NCBI RefSeq assembly: GCF_001747095.1
Contig: NZ_MDGP01000001.1
Span: forward strand, 789,001 to 853,000
DNA from: Roseivirga sp. 4D4
GTDB taxonomy: Bacteria; Bacteroidota; Bacteroidia; Cytophagales; Cyclobacteriaceae
Reading direction: 5' to 3'
Length of the DNA: 64,000 bases
The notes beneath the pieces are model-generated. The model saw only the letters and a list, made by a program, of their open reading frames with translations, was not told the origin of the DNA and searched no databases. The translations under genes were made by a program, and so were the position numbers. Below are positions 53,016 to 61,550 of this stretch, piece after piece. Positions within the stretch are counted from its first letter, which is position 1; every line of letters begins with the position of its first letter.

Positions 53016-53990
53016 TCAGATAAAGCCCAAAGTGGATTTGACCCTTTTCAGTACATCTTTGGCCACAACTCTGGCTTTTTCTTCTCCTTTCACCAGTTCT
53101 TTCTCCAGTAGGTCGGGGTTCTCCATATAGTAGTTATAGGTTTCCCTTTCCTTGGCAAACTTCTCTAAGATAAGCTCATATAGCGCCTGTTTTGCATGAC
53201 CATAGCCATAGTTGCCTCCTAGGTAATTTTGTCTCATCTCTTCAACCTGGTTTTCATCGGCTAAAATCGAATAGAGAGAAAAGGTAATGTCATTATCAGG
53301 GTCTTTGGGTTCTTCCAAAGGTGTACTATCAGTAACAATCTTCATGATATTTTTCCTCAATGGCTTATCGGCCTGAAAAATATCTATCGTGTTGGCGTAG
53401 GTCTTACTCATTTTCTGACCGTCAATACCCGGAATAGTCATTACCTCTTTACCAATCTGGGCTTCAGGAATTACAAATGTCTCTTCACCATATTGGTTAT
53501 TGAAGGCATTAGCAATATCTCGAGTGATCTCCAGGTGCTGCCTCTGATCTTTTCCAACAGGAACCACATTGGCATCATACATCAGAATATCGCAGGCCAT
53601 TAAAACTGGGTAAGTAAACAATCCAGCATTCACATCAGACAGACGATCGGACTTGTCTTTGAAACTATGTGCATTCGCCAGCATAGGAAAAGGAGCAAAG
53701 CAGTTTAAATACCAATTCATTTCACAGACTTCAGGTATTCTTGATTGTCTGTAGAAGGTGTTTTGCTCTGTATTGAAGCCGCATGCTAACCAAGCAGCTG
53801 CCACGGCATTTGTGTTGTCAATCCGCGTTTGAGGGTCCTTTATGGTAATTAATGAATGAAGGTCCGCTATGAAAAAGAAAGATTCATTTTGAGGATCGTT
53901 CGATAAATCGATAGCCGGCTTCATGGCACCAAGGATATTACCTAGGTGTGGTTTTCCTGAACTCTGTATGCCGGTTAGTATTCTTGCCAT
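53016..53990 (-). CDS. trpS: Tryptophanyl-tRNA synthetase
   Basis: A 324-residue class I synthetase from ATG 53990, which gives the standard opening MARILTGIQSSGKPHLGN; a longer in-frame start at 54032 adds 14 untypical residues. HIGH-type motif is GKPHLGNI and the KMSKS motif is GQKMSKTYAN. Mid-protein elements include ADLHSLITIKDP and DANVVPVGKDQRQHLEITRDIA. It charges tRNA-Trp in the cytoplasm. A 75-bp divergent gap separates it from the DUF1573 gene. Confidence 0.96.
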   Translation of the reverse strand: MARILTGIQSSGKPHLGNILGAMKPAIDLSNDPQNESFFFIADLHSLITIKDPQTRIDNTNAVAAAWLACGFNTEQNTFYRQSRIPEVCEMNWYLNCFAPFPMLANAHSFKDKSDRLSDVNAGLFTYPVLMACDILMYDANVVPVGKDQRQHLEITRDIANAFNNQYGEETFVIPEAQIGKEVMTIPGIDGQKMSKTYANTIDIFQADKPLRKNIMKIVTDSTPLEEPKDPDNDITFSLYSILADENQVEEMRQNYLGGNYGYGHAKQALYELILEKFAKERETYNYYMENPDLLEKELVKGEEKARVVAKDVLKRVKSTLGFI

Positions 53991-54065
53991 TGGTATAATT
54001 TTGGGCAAATTAAATAATAATGACATGCTCAATTCAACAATTCAACGTTTAATTTTATCAGTTAG

Positions 54066-55127
54066 ATGAGGAGCATGATGATCAAGTCAGGACGGGTAAG
54101 GTTAATTCAAATTTTGTTGGTGTCAATTCTACTTTTCTCCACGAAGGTAAGTTGGGCACAGGAACTTGAATTTGTTGATTTGGGTGTGGTAGAAGGTGAG
54201 TTTAATCGCTACAACCGAACACTGACTTGGACCAGTCAGGGAACAGACTCTCTAAGCATAAGGTTATGGAGTAACAGTGAAGATTTGAGTTTTGAACCTA
54301 TCAAAAGACCCATAGCAGGAGGAGAAGAAGTTGAGATACCCATTAGCATTGCACTACCTGATAAAGCAGGTGATTATGAGTATGAGCTCAGGGTACTTGA
54401 TGAGAATGATCTGGTTTTACATGGTTTTCAAATGAGCTTTAAGGTGCTTCAGAGTGAACTAGATGTGTTTAAAGCATACAGAAATGTTCATTTCCCTTTT
54501 CGAGCAAAAGAAGAGGTTTTCAACTTGAGGTCTGCAAAACGCGGAGATACCCTGACAGCAGTTTTCGATGTTTATAACCTGGGAGGAAGAGATATTAAAG
54601 CAAGAGAACTATTAGCCGGTGATTCGATCAAAGTGAGTTTTCCAACGAATGAGGTTGCGCATAATACCTTCTCTAAAATGAGAATTGAATTTATAACCAA
54701 TGATCAAAGTGAATTAGGCTTTGAGAAGCGAGCCATCAAGGTATACGATCGACAAAGGTTGGTTACAGTGCTTCCTGTTCAATACACGCTTCTACCGAAA
54801 CCTGCAGGTTCCGTAAACGGGCCAAAGCTATCGACAAGCTTGATTAATCATGACTTCAAAGTAGTAAAGGAAGGGCAGGCCAAGGAGGTGACAGTTGCGC
54901 TAGCGAATAACGGAGGAGCGGCATTAATGATCGAAAAGATAGAATCAAGTTGTGAATGTCTATCATTTAATGAAATTGATCAGATTGACCCTGGTACTTC
55001 ACAATCGCTTAGGGTGAAATTCAATGCTGAAGGAAGAGATGGCCTGGAAAGAAAGACCATCGCAATTTTTTCGAACGATCCTCAGAAGCCTGTACTCGTC
55101 CTGACCTTTAGAGCACATGTCAAATAA
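54066..55127 (+). CDS. Secreted DUF1573-domain protein
   Basis: A 353-residue exported protein. N-terminal hydrophobic signal RLIQILLVSILLFSTKVSWAQ. The C-terminal 95 residues are a DUF1573 domain: HDFKVVKEGQAKEVTVALANN, then GGAALMIEKIESSCECLSF with a CEC pair, then FSNDPQKPVLVLTFRAHVK. The central 200 residues are immunoglobulin-like beta strands, including a FQMSFKVLQSELDVFKAYRN segment. DUF1573 is frequent in Bacteroidota exported proteins; function unknown. It is likely monocistronic. Confidence 0.85.
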   Translation: MRSMMIKSGRVRLIQILLVSILLFSTKVSWAQELEFVDLGVVEGEFNRYNRTLTWTSQGTDSLSIRLWSNSEDLSFEPIKRPIAGGEEVEIPISIALPDKAGDYEYELRVLDENDLVLHGFQMSFKVLQSELDVFKAYRNVHFPFRAKEEVFNLRSAKRGDTLTAVFDVYNLGGRDIKARELLAGDSIKVSFPTNEVAHNTFSKMRIEFITNDQSELGFEKRAIKVYDRQRLVTVLPVQYTLLPKPAGSVNGPKLSTSLINHDFKVVKEGQAKEVTVALANNGGAALMIEKIESSCECLSFNEIDQIDPGTSQSLRVKFNAEGRDGLERKTIAIFSNDPQKPVLVLTFRAHVK

Positions 55128-55196
55128 TGCGTAGAGAATTGAGATAAACATGACATAGATCATGCACTTCTAGTGACTAATCTTGCCCGAATTTGT

Positions 55197-55204
55197 TAAC
55201 TTCG
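55197..55204 (+). promoter_or_regulatory. -7-like element (TAACTTCG) for the PPK2 pair
   Basis: TAACTTCG differs from TAnnTTTG by one base and lies 22 bases before ATG 55227. No TTG is found at a usual distance upstream. Confidence 0.4.
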
Positions 55205-55226
55205 GATTCCCTGAAATAAGTCAAGA

Positions 55227-56126
55227 ATGAGTGAGTTCCTAATTACAGATGAAGCCCTAGAAGACAAGTTTGATGTCTCTAAAAAGATAACGAACGAGGA
55301 CTTCGTGAAAATTCAAACTGGAGAAGATCTCGAGAACGTATTGAAGCAAAAAGGTAGAGACTATACAAAAGCTCTCTTTAACCTAGATTACGAGCACCAA
55401 CTGGAGCAACTGCAAATTGAACTTGTCAAATGGCAACGCTGGGTGGCTGATACTGGTCAACGCGTAGCAGTCATATTTGAAGGAAGAGATGCCGCTGGCA
55501 AAGGTGGAACGATCAAGCGCTTTGTTGAGCATATGAATCCACGTTCGTTGAGAGTTGTCGCCCTAAATAAGCCAACAGATTTAGAGCGAAGCCAGTGGTA
55601 TTTCAGACGTTATATAAAGGAGTTGCCGAATGCCGGGGAGGTAGTCTTTTTCGATCGCAGTTGGTACAATCGAGCGGTTGTGGAGCCTGTTATGGGTTTT
55701 TGCGATGAAGATCAATATCAACAATTCATGCGTCAGGTACCAGAATTTGAGCATATGCTTTTTGAGGATGGTGTACATGTCATCAAGTTGTGGTTTTCCA
55801 TTAATAAGGAAGAGCAAAACAAGAGGTTCGACAGTCGAAGAAAAAATCCTTTGAAGCAATGGAAATTGAGTCCAGTAGACGAAAAGGGGCAAGAAATGTG
55901 GGAGCGTTACACCTACTATAAGGAACAGATGTTTGCTCGCACCCACACCAATTTTAGTCCGTGGACCATTCTAAAAACTAATAACAAAAAGATCGCACGC
56001 TTGGAGGCGATCCGGCATGTTTTGTCAAAGTTTGAATATGAAGGAAAGGCTAATGCAAATACTGTGGTCTTGCCAGACCCTAATGTGGTCATGAGGTTTC
56101 ACCGTTCAATTTATCATCTACTGTAA
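55227..56126 (+). CDS. ppk2: Polyphosphate kinase 2 family protein, copy 1
   Basis: A 299-residue PPK2 kinase. Walker A is FEGRDAAGKGG (residues 84-94), followed by FVEHMNPRSLRVVALNKPT; the lid and Walker B region is YFRRYIKELPNAGEVVFFDRSWYNR (shown in part) with D143. These enzymes move phosphate between polyphosphate and nucleotides. The stop TAA overlaps the start ATG of the second PPK2 gene by one base (TAATG), so translation is coupled. Substrate (ADP, GDP or AMP) and direction cannot be read from motifs. Confidence 0.95.
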   Translation: MSEFLITDEALEDKFDVSKKITNEDFVKIQTGEDLENVLKQKGRDYTKALFNLDYEHQLEQLQIELVKWQRWVADTGQRVAVIFEGRDAAGKGGTIKRFVEHMNPRSLRVVALNKPTDLERSQWYFRRYIKELPNAGEVVFFDRSWYNRAVVEPVMGFCDEDQYQQFMRQVPEFEHMLFEDGVHVIKLWFSINKEEQNKRFDSRRKNPLKQWKLSPVDEKGQEMWERYTYYKEQMFARTHTNFSPWTILKTNNKKIARLEAIRHVLSKFEYEGKANANTVVLPDPNVVMRFHRSIYHLL

Positions 56127-56929
56127 TGGAAAATCAGCCAAACTATTCGATAAAAGATCTGAAGTTGCTTAACTCCAATTTGGGCATTAAGCTGTTGCTT
56201 CAGCAAGGTGATCAGCTTAACCCAGATAAAGTCTTGCGTACTGTAAGAGCAGAAAAGACATTGGAAGATCTTCAAGTTGAATTGATCAAACTTCAGCAAT
56301 GGGTGATCAAGAATAATAAACGAGTTTGCTTGTTATTCGAAGGGAGAGATGCCGCTGGTAAGGGTGGTGCCATTCGAAGGGCAACCCACCATTTGAACCC
56401 GAGGAATTATAAGGTAGTGGCTTTACCAAAGCCAACTGATCAAGAAAGAGGTCAATGGTATTTCCAGAGGTATATTAACAAGTTACCCAACCCGGGAGAG
56501 ATTGTCTTCTTTGATAGAAGTTGGTACAATCGTGGTGTTGTTGAGCCGGTCAACGGTTTCTGTACAGAGGAGGAGTATGAGCGCTTTATGGCTGAGGTGA
56601 ACAACTTTGAGCAGATGATTACAAATGATGGGATCATTCTGATCAAGTTCTATTTCTCCATCACGAAAGAGGAACAAGCCAAACGCTTTGAAGACATCAA
56701 GAACAATCCGTTGAAGCGTTGGAAAATGTCGCCTGTAGATGATCGTGCACAAGAACTATGGGATGTTTATACCGAGTACAAGGAGCGCATGTTTGAGCAT
56801 ACCAATACTGAAAACAGCCCTTGGGTTATACTAAAAGCTAACCGGAAGACTGTAGCACGCGTCAATGTTATCAAGTACTTGTTGGAGAACATTCCTTATC
56901 AAGAAAAGCAGGAAGAGGTTGAGGCTTAA
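56126..56929 (+). CDS. ppk2: Polyphosphate kinase 2 family protein, copy 2
   Basis: A 267-residue PPK2 kinase, clearly paralogous to its upstream neighbour: FEGRDAAGKGGAIRR (71-85), NPRNYKVVALPKPTDQERGQWYF (in part) and FFDRSWYNRGVVEPVNGF. It lacks about 30 N-terminal residues of copy 1 and has its own C-terminal tail. Both copies keep Walker A, the lid module and Walker B, so both should be active. Tandem pairs may form a heteromer or differ in substrate. The stop overlaps that of the convergent pseudouridine synthase by TTAA. Confidence 0.95.
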   Translation: MENQPNYSIKDLKLLNSNLGIKLLLQQGDQLNPDKVLRTVRAEKTLEDLQVELIKLQQWVIKNNKRVCLLFEGRDAAGKGGAIRRATHHLNPRNYKVVALPKPTDQERGQWYFQRYINKLPNPGEIVFFDRSWYNRGVVEPVNGFCTEEEYERFMAEVNNFEQMITNDGIILIKFYFSITKEEQAKRFEDIKNNPLKRWKMSPVDDRAQELWDVYTEYKERMFEHTNTENSPWVILKANRKTVARVNVIKYLLENIPYQEKQEEVEA

Positions 56930-57615
56930 TTCTCGAACGCTAAGGTCTTCAACATCCGTTGAAATTCACTATGTAGATCAGCGCTTATCTCAAGCCCTTT
57001 TTCAGTAACAGGATGCTTGAATTGAAGTGACTTGGCATGTAAAAGCATGGTGCCCATCTGCCACTTTTCGAGAAAGAGTTTATTCTGTTTGTTGCATCCG
57101 TGAGGTCTGTCTCCGATGATAGGATGTAATATATGGGCAAAGTGCTTTCTCAACTGATGCATTCTGCCCGTTACGGGTTTGGCTTCTACCAGTGAGTACC
57201 TCGAAGTTTGATGCTTTCCAAATGGCACATCAATTTCTGTTCTCTGGAGTGTTTTGTAATGTGTAACTGCTTCCTGAGATTTTCGCTTGTCATTAGTTAG
57301 CACATAATCGATTGTTCCTTCATCGTCTGTGTAACCCCTCAGTATGGCCCAATACGTTTTCTGGACAGTATGCTCTGCGAACTGAGTCTGTAGATGGGGT
57401 AGTATCTGCTTATCTAAAGCAAACAAAAGGACTCCAGAAGTTTTTCTATCAAGCCGATGAGCCGGATAGACATGTTTGTCTATCTGGTTTCTTAGTTCTT
57501 GAACCGCGAATGTATCTGTATTGGTGGCAATAGGAGAGCGGTGCACTAAAAGACCATGAGGCTTATTGATAGCGACAAGATATTCGTCTTGATAGAGAAT
57601 TTCGAGGGTTGACAC
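56926..57615 (-). CDS. truC: RNA pseudouridine synthase, TruC-like
   Basis: A 229-residue RluA-superfamily enzyme. The catalytic Asp is D56 in HRLDRKTSG; other family blocks are EYLVAINKPHGLLVH and VTGRMHQLRKHFAHILHPIIGDRPHGCNKQN (in part). There is no S4 domain, and the length and the INKPHGLLVHRS opening resemble TruC, which modifies U65 in tRNA. RluC/RluD-type assignment is possible, though less likely. The gene is followed (5' side) by a YwbE gene with abutting ends, suggesting one transcript. Confidence 0.82.
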   Translation of the reverse strand: MSTLEILYQDEYLVAINKPHGLLVHRSPIATNTDTFAVQELRNQIDKHVYPAHRLDRKTSGVLLFALDKQILPHLQTQFAEHTVQKTYWAILRGYTDDEGTIDYVLTNDKRKSQEAVTHYKTLQRTEIDVPFGKHQTSRYSLVEAKPVTGRMHQLRKHFAHILHPIIGDRPHGCNKQNKLFLEKWQMGTMLLHAKSLQFKHPVTEKGLEISADLHSEFQRMLKTLAFEN

Positions 57616-57812
57616 TAGTCTTCGATAACTTCTTTCACGCGACCGACTTGACCGTCTTCCAGGCGTACTTTGATACCGTGTGTATGTTTGGGAGCACTGG
57701 TGAGAATGTCCTTGACAAATCCATGTGTAAGTGTACCATTTCGCTGATCTTTCTTCAATACAATATTGACCTCACTACCGATTTTAATGTTTGCCCTGAG
57801 CTGTCCGTCCAT
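57615..57812 (-). CDS. YwbE family protein
   Basis: A 65-residue basic/beta protein matching the YwbE (DUF2196) family: the opening DGQLRANIKIGSEVNIVLKK, then GTLTHGFVKDILTSAP and GIKVRLEDGQVGRVKEV. It is close to the family's usual length of about 60-70. Function is unknown. Its stop and the TruC start share one base. Confidence 0.85.
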   Translation of the reverse strand: MDGQLRANIKIGSEVNIVLKKDQRNGTLTHGFVKDILTSAPKHTHGIKVRLEDGQVGRVKEVIED

Positions 57813-57821
57813 GCAGTAAAT

Positions 57822-58421
57822 TTAGTCAGAAAACCTTTTCTTAAGCCAAATTTGGATCAATCCATTTTTGGCGTTTTTTCCATAGTACTGGATTGGAGCC
57901 TTATTTGAGTAAGACATATTGAAGATCTCTTTAGCCCTTAGGTTAGCTAGTACTTTTCCTGCCTCATTATGAGGAATGTCAACTCCGTTGAGGAATAGTA
58001 CTGGTTGCTTCAATTCTAGATTAATATGATTCGTTTTAATGGTTGGTTCAGGGATTCGCTCCCGAAACTCCATTAGATATTTGCGAATGGATTTCTTCTT
58101 GAGTTGCCAGTTATTACTAATGATTGATATAAATACCCCAGGGCGGGGGTTAAAGACTTTGGCAATCTCTTTCCTATCTAAATAGTCAATTGAAATTTTA
58201 TCTTGTGAAAGATCATATTCTGATAATTCTGTTTCAAGCACCTCTTTTTCTATGAGTACTCCATTTACTATATAGATATCATATTGCTCGTCAGGTACGA
58301 AAGTAGTGTCTATCGACTTTATCCAATTGTTTACGTACTCAACAGTGAGCTTTTGAGCATTTACTCCTTTGGTCAAAAAGGAAATTAGGGTGACTAGAAG
58401 AATCCGTTTTATGGTAATCAT
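57822..58421 (-). CDS. Small secreted protein with plug-like repeats, no barrel
   Basis: A 199-residue protein from ATG 58421; the longer reading uses TTG 58436. Signal peptide IKRILLVTLISFLTKGVNAQ. The mature part has two segments reminiscent of TonB-dependent receptor plugs: YDIYIVNGVLIEKE followed by DYLDRKEIAKVFNPRPGVFISIIS, and LKQPVLFLNGVDIPHNEAG followed by APIQYYGKNAKNGLIQIWLKK, the latter echoing the YGxxGxNGVIxITTKK plug end. No barrel or TonB box follows. I do not recognise a named family, so the plug relation is an inference. Confidence 0.55.
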   Translation of the reverse strand: MITIKRILLVTLISFLTKGVNAQKLTVEYVNNWIKSIDTTFVPDEQYDIYIVNGVLIEKEVLETELSEYDLSQDKISIDYLDRKEIAKVFNPRPGVFISIISNNWQLKKKSIRKYLMEFRERIPEPTIKTNHINLELKQPVLFLNGVDIPHNEAGKVLANLRAKEIFNMSYSNKAPIQYYGKNAKNGLIQIWLKKRFSD

Positions 58422-58480
58422 CCTTGTTATAAACAATACTTAAGGTTGTTGACCCTATGGAGAAAGGAAAATGGTCCGTC

Positions 58481-58514
58481 ACCCTGCCCCGAAGCTTCGG
58501 GGGTGTTTCAGGGT
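58481..58514. repeat. Perfect 16-bp palindrome inside a larger dyad (REP-like)
   Basis: CCCCGAAG (58487-58494) is followed directly by CTTCGGGG (58495-58502), flanked by ACCCTG (58481-58486) and CAGGGT (58509-58514). It sits between the pntB stop and the small secreted protein gene, and its GC content is far above its surroundings. There is no T-run. Confidence 0.7.
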
Positions 58515-58526
58515 CTACTGGTTTGT

Positions 58527-59936
58527 CTACAGATTCTTCACTTCACTAATCAATTTTTCGAGAGAGTCCTTAGCATCACCGAAGAGCATTCGGTTTTTGT
58601 CATGGAAGAAAAGTTCGTTTTCAATGCCCGCGTAGCCTTTGCCCATCGATCTTTTCATTACAATGATGTTCTTGGCCTTGATCACATCAATGATCGGCAT
58701 ACCGTAAATAGGGCTTGAAGGATCGTTTTCTGCCGCAGGATTTACCACATCATTGGCTCCAATTACGAGGACAACATCTGTGTTGGCCATATCATCATTG
58801 GCATCTTCCATTTCGAGAAGTTTAGGGTAGGGTACATCCGCTTCGGCCAATAAAACATTCATATGGCCGGGCATTCTTCCTGCCACGGGATGAATGGCAT
58901 AGTTCATTTCAACACCCTTGTCATCCAAAAGCTTCTCCAGGTTATGCACTGTATGTTGAGCCTGAGCCACGGCCAAACCATAGCCAGGTACCACAGAAAC
59001 TTTGTTGGCATAAGCCAGTAGAATTGCAGCATCGGTTACGGAAATCTCTTTGACGGTACCTTGTTCACCTCCCTGACCAGCCGCAGCTCCACCACCACCG
59101 AATGATCCAATGATAACATTGGTCAATGATCGGTTCATGGCGGTACACATCAATACAGTAAGAATAGTACCCGCGGAACCCACAAGGATACCTCCGGTCA
59201 GCATGGCCTGGTTTCCATAAAGGAAGCCCCCAAAAGCAGCAGCCATTCCCGTAAAACTATTGAGTAAGGAAATTACTACAGGCATATCTGCACCACCAAT
59301 CGGCATTACAAAGAGAACGCCATATAGCAACGAAAGCCCGAGAAGGATGTAAAGGTAAGTCTCGTTCGGCACATCAGCTATTACCATAATGGTACCAAGG
59401 CCTAGAATGGCAATCAGCAATACAATGTTCAATATTTGGCCGGCAGGCAGGGCCTTATCACCAATTTTCCCCTCAAGTTTGCCATAGGCCACTATACTTC
59501 CAGCAAAGGATACACTTCCGATGATTAAACCGAGAATGATCACGATCATCATTCCCGTATCGACACTACCAGCGTGTAGGGAGTGATCGAATTCCACCAA
59601 AGAAATGACAGCGGCACAGGCCCCACCCATACCATTGAAGAATGAGACCATCTGTGGCATAGCGGTCATTTTGACCTTGAGCGCCATGCGTGTTCCGATC
59701 ACGGTACCGACAACTAATCCAGCTAGTATTAAGGCGTAGTTCAACCACTTATCAGCAGTCAATTCTTCTTTGAAAAGAATGGTAGCCAAAATGGCGATGC
59801 CCATACCATAGGCTGCAATGAGATTTCCTTTTCTCGCTTTATCAGGGCTGCTGAGCATTTTCAGTCCCATGATAAAAGTAATCGATGCTGCAATATAGCA
59901 AAGCTCGAGAATGCTGAGTCCTAGTAATTCCGTCAT
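58527..59936 (-). CDS. pntB: NAD(P) transhydrogenase beta subunit PntB
   Basis: A 469-residue subunit of the proton-translocating transhydrogenase. The N-terminal two thirds hold about nine membrane helices of domain II (for example, FIMGLKMLSSPDKARKG and MPQMVSFFNGMGGACAAVI). The C-terminal 190 residues form domain III, which binds NADP(H): VVPGYGLAVAQAQHTVHNL and VLVIGANDVVNPAAENDP. It couples hydride transfer from NADH to NADP+ to proton entry at the cytoplasmic membrane. It is the third gene of a tight set pntAA-pntAB-pntB; a single base separates it from pntAB. Confidence 0.97.
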   Translation of the reverse strand: MTELLGLSILELCYIAASITFIMGLKMLSSPDKARKGNLIAAYGMGIAILATILFKEELTADKWLNYALILAGLVVGTVIGTRMALKVKMTAMPQMVSFFNGMGGACAAVISLVEFDHSLHAGSVDTGMMIVIILGLIIGSVSFAGSIVAYGKLEGKIGDKALPAGQILNIVLLIAILGLGTIMVIADVPNETYLYILLGLSLLYGVLFVMPIGGADMPVVISLLNSFTGMAAAFGGFLYGNQAMLTGGILVGSAGTILTVLMCTAMNRSLTNVIIGSFGGGGAAAGQGGEQGTVKEISVTDAAILLAYANKVSVVPGYGLAVAQAQHTVHNLEKLLDDKGVEMNYAIHPVAGRMPGHMNVLLAEADVPYPKLLEMEDANDDMANTDVVLVIGANDVVNPAAENDPSSPIYGMPIIDVIKAKNIIVMKRSMGKGYAGIENELFFHDKNRMLFGDAKDSLEKLISEVKNL

Positions 59937-59937
59937 G

Positions 59938-60249
59938 CTACTTATCCTTTTTCTTAAACATCTCTAACATGCGATTTGTGACGACAAATCCGCCTACTAC
60001 ATTGAGCGTACCGAGTACCACCGCAAAGAAGCCTAGTATCAATGCGAAATAGTTATCTGGTGAAGCCTCTAACATGATGATGATAGAACCAATGATGACG
60101 ACACCATGGATGGCATTGGCGCCTGACATGAGTGGGGTATGCAAAACAGCGGGTACATTGGAAATGACTTCGATCCCTAGAAAAATGGATACGATAATTA
60201 GAAAAATGAACTCCCTGTTTTCGTAAAACAGTGATAGCAGGTCTTGCAT
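59938..60249 (-). CDS. pntAB: NAD(P) transhydrogenase alpha subunit 2 (membrane part)
   Basis: A 103-residue protein from ATG 60249, starting 4 bases after the pntAA stop. It has three or four helices: FIFLIIVSIFLGIEVISNVP, AIHGVVIIGSIIIM and FALILGFFAVVLGTLNVVG. This is the membrane domain that in E. coli forms the end of PntA; here the alpha chain is split in two genes, as in many bacteria such as Rhodospirillum. Confidence 0.94.
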   Translation of the reverse strand: MQDLLSLFYENREFIFLIIVSIFLGIEVISNVPAVLHTPLMSGANAIHGVVIIGSIIIMLEASPDNYFALILGFFAVVLGTLNVVGGFVVTNRMLEMFKKKDK

Positions 60250-60253
60250 ATGG

Positions 60254-61390
60254 CTAAGCGATTTCGGTTTGGAAAAGAATATTTTTGACGCGCTCACTCA
60301 TAACATTTCCATCATGAGTTACACAGGTATTGGCAATGATGTCATCCTCCCAGTTGAGGTTTAAGTCTCCTTCAGTGTCGATCATCAGTTTTAGTAGGTT
60401 CACGATGTTCTTGCCGAACATCTTGCTGGCATCCATTGGCATGGAAGAAGGGAGGTTGGAATTGCCAATGATGGTCACTCCATGTTTCTGGACCGTTTTG
60501 TCATTTTCTGTAAGCTCACAATTACCACCAGAGGAAGCGGCTAGGTCTACAATTACACTACCCGGTTGCATATTGGCAACCGTGTCTGCCAGAATAAGGA
60601 CAGGCGCCTTTCTTCCGGGAATCTGTGCTGTACTGATAATAATATTGGCCTTGGTCGCATGCTCCTGAATGAGTGCTTGCTGCTTGGCTTTATATTCCTC
60701 TGTCTGTTCTACTGCATAGCCACCAGCATCGGCATCGTCTTTAGCACCTTCAACTTTCACAAACTTGGCGCCTAAACTCTTTACTTCTTCTTCTGCAGCA
60801 GCTCTTACATCAAAGGCTTCTACCACGGCTCCTAGTCTTCGTGCTGTCGCAATAGCCTGAAGACCAGCAACTCCAGCGCCCAATACCAATACTTTGGAAG
60901 GAATAATACTACCTGCGGCAGTCATAAACATAGGAAAGAACCTCGGGGCGGTCGCTGCAGCTTGTAAGACAGCCTTATAACCAGCTACTGTCGCCATTGA
61001 GGAAAGCACGTCCATTGACTGAGCTCTTGTGGTTCTCGGTACATTATCAAGGCTGAAGCTGGTAACCTTTAATGCCTGCAATCTTTCCACAAGTGGCTTA
61101 TTAGAAAGTGGCTGGAAGATGCAGAGAAGGGTTTGTCCAGGCTTTAACTGACCAATTTCATCTTCAGTTGGTGGGTTGATACCGACAACCAAATCCGCTT
61201 CAAGCACGGCCTGTCTGGCTGAGGCTGTTGCACCGACTGCCTGATAGTCGTCATCAGCGCTGAAGGCAGAAGCTCCAGCATCCTTTTCAACAAGTACGGT
61301 GGTTTTTAAATCGGTGAGTGTCTTTACGCTTTCGGGAAGTAATGCTACCCGATGCTCTCCTTCGGGTTCCTTTAAGAGACCTATGGTCAT
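60254..61390 (-). CDS. pntAA: NAD(P) transhydrogenase alpha subunit 1 (NAD-binding domain I)
   Basis: A 378-residue soluble subunit with the alanine dehydrogenase/PntA fold. It opens with IGLLKEPEGEHRVALLPESV. Its NAD-binding Rossmann fold is VLVLGAGVAGLQAIATARRLGA, with VDLAASSGGNCELTE later. Together with pntAB and pntB it makes the three-gene form of the transhydrogenase, which supplies NADPH. A 7-bp inverted repeat (61394-61414) lies directly before its start codon. Confidence 0.96.
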   Translation of the reverse strand: MTIGLLKEPEGEHRVALLPESVKTLTDLKTTVLVEKDAGASAFSADDDYQAVGATASARQAVLEADLVVGINPPTEDEIGQLKPGQTLLCIFQPLSNKPLVERLQALKVTSFSLDNVPRTTRAQSMDVLSSMATVAGYKAVLQAAATAPRFFPMFMTAAGSIIPSKVLVLGAGVAGLQAIATARRLGAVVEAFDVRAAAEEEVKSLGAKFVKVEGAKDDADAGGYAVEQTEEYKAKQQALIQEHATKANIIISTAQIPGRKAPVLILADTVANMQPGSVIVDLAASSGGNCELTENDKTVQKHGVTIIGNSNLPSSMPMDASKMFGKNIVNLLKLMIDTEGDLNLNWEDDIIANTCVTHDGNVMSERVKNILFQTEIA

Positions 61391-61393
61391 AGA

Positions 61394-61414
61394 TAGTAAG
61401 TTTTAGTCTTACTA
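61394..61414. repeat. Inverted repeat TAGTAAG-N7-CTTACTA just before pntAA
   Basis: Perfect 7-bp arms with a 7-base spacer, ending 3 bases before the pntAA start codon on the minus strand. It could fold over the translation start or serve as an operator. Confidence 0.45.
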
Positions 61415-61497
61415 AGATATTGATTATCAGGAGTTATAAAAGCGCCATTAATCAGATTGTGCGTTGTATTTGAGCTAAATAGGAGAGAAATAGGCAT

Positions 61498-61526
61498 AAA
61501 AAAAGCCCTAAAGGTTATCTAGGACT
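61498..61526 (-). terminator. Rho-independent terminator of the cold shock gene
   Basis: On the minus strand AGTCCTA (61526-61520) pairs with TAGGGCT (61510-61504, one G-T pair), followed by seven T. It lies 24 bases after the csp stop. Confidence 0.65.
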
Positions 61527-61550
61527 TGGTAGTATATGTTCGTTTGCTGT

